Assembly (NCBI GenBank): GCA_035540915.1
Contig: DATLFQ010000172.1
Span: 1 to 8,487 of the forward strand
Origin: DATLFQ01 sp035540915
Lineage (GTDB): Bacteria; Actinomycetota; Acidimicrobiia; Acidimicrobiales; GCA-2861595
DNA length: 8,487 nt
Direction: 5' to 3'
In this document: positions 6,607 through 8,487 of the stretch, in pieces
Position numbering within the stretch: position 1 is the first letter of the stretch
How the letters are laid out: every line of letters begins with the position of its first letter
Translations under genes and position numbers: made by a program
Notes under the pieces: model-generated
Told to the model about the DNA's origin: nothing
Databases searched by the model: none
What the model saw: only the letters and a program-made list of their open reading frames with translations

Positions 6607-7125
6607 TCAGACACAGTCACGGCACAGCGGCCCGTTGGGGTCGGCGAGCTGGCTCGGGCGCTTGAGCAGGAGGCAGGAGGCGCAGAGGAACTCGTCGGGC
6701 TGCGGTGGCAGCACCTTGGTCGAGCTCTCGGTGCGGTCGTCGCTGTCGGGCGCCTCGTCCTCGTCCTCGTCGTCGGCCACGACGAGCTTCTCTTTGAGGA
6801 TGACGTCCAGGCTGGCCTCGACGTCGTCCTCGTCGGCGTCGTCCTCATCCTCCTCGTCCTCCTCGTCCTCGGCACCGGCGGCCGGCACGGGGGTCCCGAG
6901 CGTGCTGCCGACGTCGTCGGCGGTGTCGTCCACCAGGTCGTCGACGAGCCCGTCGTCGTCGACGTCGTCGTCGACACCCACGTCGTCCTCGACGTCGTCG
7001 AGGACGAGGCCGTCCTCGCCCTCCAGGTCGTCTTCGTCCGGAGCCACCTCCGGATCGCCGAGGTCCTCCTCGTCGAGATCGGATGCGTCGTCGTCGAGGG
7101 TGTCGTCGACGTCCTCGTCAGCCAA
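6607..7125 (-). CDS. Very acidic protein with C-terminal four-cysteine (DUF4193-like) module
   Basis: I place the start at TTG 7125, preceded by GGGGG at 5 bases. The product then begins ADEDVDDTL after the initiator, as in related actinobacterial proteins that begin MADE. The open frame upstream encodes an Arg-rich stretch that does not fit. The 172 residues include about 135 dominated by Asp and Glu, probably disordered, interrupted by ASLDVILKEKL. The end is VLPPQPDEFLCASCLLLKRP...LCRDC, with Cys148, 151, 168 and 171 as CxxC-x16-CxxC. This matches the end of the DUF4193 family (RVLPRQADEFTCSSCFL type) and suggests a structural zinc ribbon. The function of the family is not known. It is the first gene of the likely operon and lies downstream of a structured non-coding region. 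There is no Met after the initiator. Cytosolic location is inferred from the absence of a signal peptide. Confidence 0.85.
   Translation of the reverse strand: MADEDVDDTLDDDASDLDEEDLGDPEVAPDEDDLEGEDGLVLDDVEDDVGVDDDVDDDGLVDDLVDDTADDVGSTLGTPVPAAGAEDEEDEEDEDDADEDDVEASLDVILKEKLVVADDEDEDEAPDSDDRTESSTKVLPPQPDEFLCASCLLLKRPSQLADPNGPLCRDCV
6951..6975. repeat. GTC/GAC low-complexity tract in the acidic protein gene
   Basis: This is a near-perfect run of GTC and GAC triplets, CGTCGTCGTCGACGTCGTCG and onward. It encodes Asp/Val-rich sequence through near-exclusive use of GAC for Asp. Shorter GTC/CTC runs extend over about 6755-7115. Such tracts can change length by slippage in steps of three bases. Confidence 0.5.
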
Positions 7126-7159
7126 TGGAACCCCCGAACTGGAGCGATGTGCGGGCGGA

Positions 7160-7165
7160 ACCCTA
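7160..7165 (-). promoter_or_regulatory. Candidate -10 element of the acidic-protein operon
   Basis: On the minus strand TAGGGT fits the TANNNT pattern. It would place the transcript start near base 7153, about 28 bases before TTG 7125, leaving room for the GGGGG ribosome binding site. No convincing -35 is seen. If this is the promoter, the inverted repeat at 7190-7284 lies just upstream of it. Confidence 0.3.
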
Positions 7166-7189
7166 CACCGGCGTCGCGAGGGTGCTGGA

Positions 7190-7284
7190 GAGCCAGGAAG
7201 CCGTTGGGACCGCCCTTTGGCTCGGCCGGTGCGCTGCACACCCGACCGAGTTATTCGGACGTTGTCTACTTGGCTTCCTGGCTC
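7190..7284. repeat. 13-base perfect inverted repeat enclosing a smaller hairpin
   Basis: GAGCCAGGAAGCC (7190-7202) is perfectly repeated in inverted form as GGCTTCCTGGCTC (7272-7284), with 69 bases between. Inside, CTCGG (7221-7225) pairs with CCGAG (7246-7250). Closer in, GTGC (7229-7232) pairs with GCAC (7236-7239) around GCT. Transcribed on either strand this could fold into a closed stem with an inner hairpin. The ends could also act as a protein-binding pair or be remnants of a tiny mobile element. I see no matching target duplication at the borders. Confidence 0.7.
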
Positions 7285-7308
7285 CCCCCGCAGTGCCCGT
7301 GACGGCCC

Positions 7309-7335
7309 CCTCCGGTCCCCGAAGGGAAACGGAGG
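7309..7335 (-). other. cUUCGg-capped hairpin with an overlapping alternative stem
   Basis: On the minus strand CCTCCG pairs with CGGAGG (6 bp). After a small internal loop, TCCC pairs with GGGA around TTCG, giving the very stable C(UUCG)G tetraloop. The 5' arm overlaps the 3' arm of a second possible stem, GAGGCC/GGCCTC at 7332-7351 with an 8-base loop, so the two cannot form together. The arrangement resembles an attenuator, but no T-run follows. Transcription in this direction fits both flanking genes. Confidence 0.45.
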
Positions 7336-7470
7336 CCCACGACCTGGCCTCGGGGCGTCCATGGACGGAGCACAGTCTCGACAGACGGAGTGGTGCCGTC
7401 AAGTGGCCTGTGACCAGGGAGTTCGCGCATCGCTGCAGGTCAGCGGGGTCCTTCGCGGTGCGACGGTGTT

Positions 7471-8166
7471 TCAGAAATTTCGGCGGAGTGCCAAGACGTC
7501 GGCGACGTACCGTTCGGTGGCGCGGCCCGGCCCGTGTCGCCGCACCGACGCCAGTCCCTGGTAGTAGGAGGCCAGCGCCGTGCGGTGACTGCCGCCGGTC
7601 TGCGCCAGCAGGTAGGCCAGGAACCGGGCCGACATCTCGATGTTGTGCTCGGGCCGGGCGGGGTCGAGATCGGCCCGGAGCAGGATGTCGTTGACGAAGG
7701 CCACGGTCGCCGGCATGAGCTGGCCGATGCCCACCGCGCCGGTCGAGGAGACCCTGTCGTTCTGCCATCCCGACTCCAGCCAGGTCATCGCCTTCAACAG
7801 GTCGGCGGGCACCTTGTGGCGGCGGGCGGCGGCCTCGAAGGTGGGCAGCAGGGCCAGGCGGTCGGGCAGTGCCCGAAGCCGGGAAGGGAGCCGGCTGTCG
7901 ACGCTGGCGGCCTTCGCCGGCTTGGACGCCCGAGGGATCGTGAGCCGCCGCCCGGCGCGGACATGGTCAAAGTCGGTGATGGCGTTCGCCGCGGCCAGTG
8001 CGGCGAGGGGTACGTCGAAGCGGGCAGCGATACCCGACAACGTCTCGCCCCGCCGGATCACGTGGGTGCCGCCGCCCTTGTCTTTGGAGGAGCTGCCAGC
8101 CTGGCCACCGGCCGCCAGCGCCACGACCGCCACTGCGGCCACCACGGCGCGAAGCACCCTCAGCAC
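7471..8166 (-). CDS. LysM domain lytic transglycosylase (SLT family)
   Basis: The 231-residue product starts with a basic N-terminus and a hydrophobic stretch (residues 1-24), probably a signal peptide. A LysM domain follows at 34-78 (THVIRRGETLSGIAARFDVP; VRAGRRLTIP), which binds peptidoglycan glycan. After a linker, the SLT domain spans about 104-228. The catalytic Glu131 lies in MTWLESGWQ, followed by GAVGIGQLMPAT (143-154) and SYYQGLASVRRHG (200-212), a typical actinobacterial ending. The enzyme would cleave the MurNAc-GlcNAc bond to give 1,6-anhydro products in the cell wall. The GTG start overlaps the stop of the upstream M23 gene (GTGCTGA on the minus strand), implying coupled translation. 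GTG at 8157 is an alternative. The paired endopeptidase next door attacks the peptide part of the same polymer. The order LysM then SLT is complete, with no truncation. Confidence 0.93.
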   Translation of the reverse strand: MLRVLRAVVAAVAVVALAAGGQAGSSSKDKGGGTHVIRRGETLSGIAARFDVPLAALAAANAITDFDHVRAGRRLTIPRASKPAKAASVDSRLPSRLRALPDRLALLPTFEAAARRHKVPADLLKAMTWLESGWQNDRVSSTGAVGIGQLMPATVAFVNDILLRADLDPARPEHNIEMSARFLAYLLAQTGGSHRTALASYYQGLASVRRHGPGRATERYVADVLALRRNF

Positions 8167-8487
8167 CAGCGGGCCAGCGTGAAGTAGGGGTTCACCGGAT
8201 CCCCTCCGTCGGGTTTCAGCTCGAAGTGGAGATGAGGGGCCGTCGCGCTGGCGTTGCCCGTGCTGCCGACCGTGCCGATCACCGTGCCGCGCTCGACCGG
8301 GCCGGGCGGCTGCAGCGCGTCGAGGTGCGCGCCGTAGTAGGTGTGCCCGTCGTCGCCTTGGAGGTAGTAGGCCAGCCCGGCCCGGGCGCCGGGCGCATGG
8401 CGGACGGTCCCGCTGGCGCTGGCCACGACCGGCGTACCGCGCGGCGCGAACAGGTCCGTCCCCAGGTGGCGCCGCGCGGTACGCCGG
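8160..8487 (-). CDS. M23 family metallopeptidase, 5' end off the window
   Basis: The minus strand is open from the right edge to TGA 8160-8162, giving the last 109 residues. They hold a nearly complete M23 (LytM/lysostaphin-type) domain. RRHLGTDLFAPRGTPVVAS near the edge has the HxxxD zinc ligands. HTYYGAHLDAL is the middle strand with its His, and ATAPHLHFELKPDGGDPVNP has the HxH motif, of which the second His binds zinc. Enzymes of this family cut peptidoglycan cross-bridges or stem peptides outside the membrane. All zinc ligands are present, so an active enzyme is expected rather than a degenerate LytM regulator. The N-terminus, where a signal peptide or coiled coil would lie, is outside the window. 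It overlaps the transglycosylase gene by 7 bases. Confidence 0.93.
   Translation of the reverse strand, partial: RRTARRHLGTDLFAPRGTPVVASASGTVRHAPGARAGLAYYLQGDDGHTYYGAHLDALQPPGPVERGTVIGTVGSTGNASATAPHLHFELKPDGGDPVNPYFTLARWC

Larger units (their letters stand above)
7126..7470. other. 345-base non-coding region with several inverted repeats
   Basis: No protein with family features or credible start is encoded here on either strand; the open frames present are extensions of neighbours or shadows. The region separates the transglycosylase gene (ends 7471) from the acidic-protein operon (starts 7125), both on the minus strand. It holds a 7-base-loop hairpin GACGG/CCGTC (7384-7400) that could end the upstream transcript. 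It also holds a pair of overlapping hairpins (7309-7351) and a 13-base inverted repeat enclosing another hairpin (7190-7284). A -10-like element lies at 7160-7165. I could not match it to tRNA, tmRNA, RNase P RNA or SRP RNA by eye. It may be an operon leader, an operator region or an unannotated RNA. Confidence 0.6.

Noticed and set aside
7190..7284. Miniature transposable element with 13-base terminal repeats
   Set aside because: No flanking target duplication is seen and only one copy is in the window, so it is recorded only as an inverted repeat until a genome-wide search is done.
7126..7470. Possible tRNA, tmRNA, SRP RNA or RNase P RNA
   Set aside because: I looked for the T-loop, CCA-type ends, the SRP tetraloop region and the conserved RNase P core and found none. 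Only unspecific stems are present.
6218..7564. A 448-codon plus-strand frame rich in Ser
   Set aside because: The poly-Ser part is simply the reverse reading of the GAC/GTC-rich acidic gene. The frame covers two supported minus-strand genes and the non-coding gap.

Overview
The window is very GC-rich DNA with dense coding. It uses GTG and TTG starts, and the proteins are rich in Ala, Arg, Asp and Pro. Gene content (actinobacterial-type LysM transglycosylase, acidic protein with a C-terminal four-cysteine module, and a basic OB-like/helical protein of the kind I associate with Acidimicrobiia) suggests a high-GC actinobacterium, most likely of the class Acidimicrobiia. That placement is an inference from protein style, since no rRNA or other marker gene is present. 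I see no tRNA, rRNA, CRISPR array, insertion sequence or prophage gene.

Left part, bases 1-1612: the 5' half of a phospholipase D/cardiolipin synthase-type gene runs leftward off the window edge. Pointing away from it is a broken zinc-dependent alcohol/formaldehyde dehydrogenase gene. It is readable in three successive frames, with about 76 bases missing (the segment that normally encodes the catalytic Gly-His-Glu motif), a 1-base deletion further on, and a damaged 5' end.

Middle, bases 1776-5097, plus strand: an MscS-type mechanosensitive channel, a four-helix DUF2231-type membrane protein with a strong ribosome binding site, and a 523-residue protein of unknown function. The last has a beta-rich OB-like N-terminus, an Arg/Pro-rich disordered linker, a helical domain and a Pro-rich tail. 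It probably starts from a leaderless GTG.

Right part, bases 5149-8487, minus strand and convergent with the middle block: an M23 peptidase (cut by the right edge) overlaps a LysM-lytic transglycosylase gene, giving two peptidoglycan hydrolases of complementary bond specificity. A 345-base non-coding stretch with several inverted repeats follows. Then comes a tight four-gene cluster: an extremely acidic protein with a CxxC...CxxC module, a small protein with an Ala/Pro linker and a conserved helical C-terminus, a GNAT acetyltransferase, and a Nudix hydrolase. Spacings of 21, 11 and -8 bases suggest one operon.

I do not see a clear new defence, mobile or biosynthetic system. The points most worth a second look are the structured non-coding stretch at 7126-7470, the unknown basic protein at 3526-5097, the acidic zinc-ribbon-like protein, and the decayed dehydrogenase.
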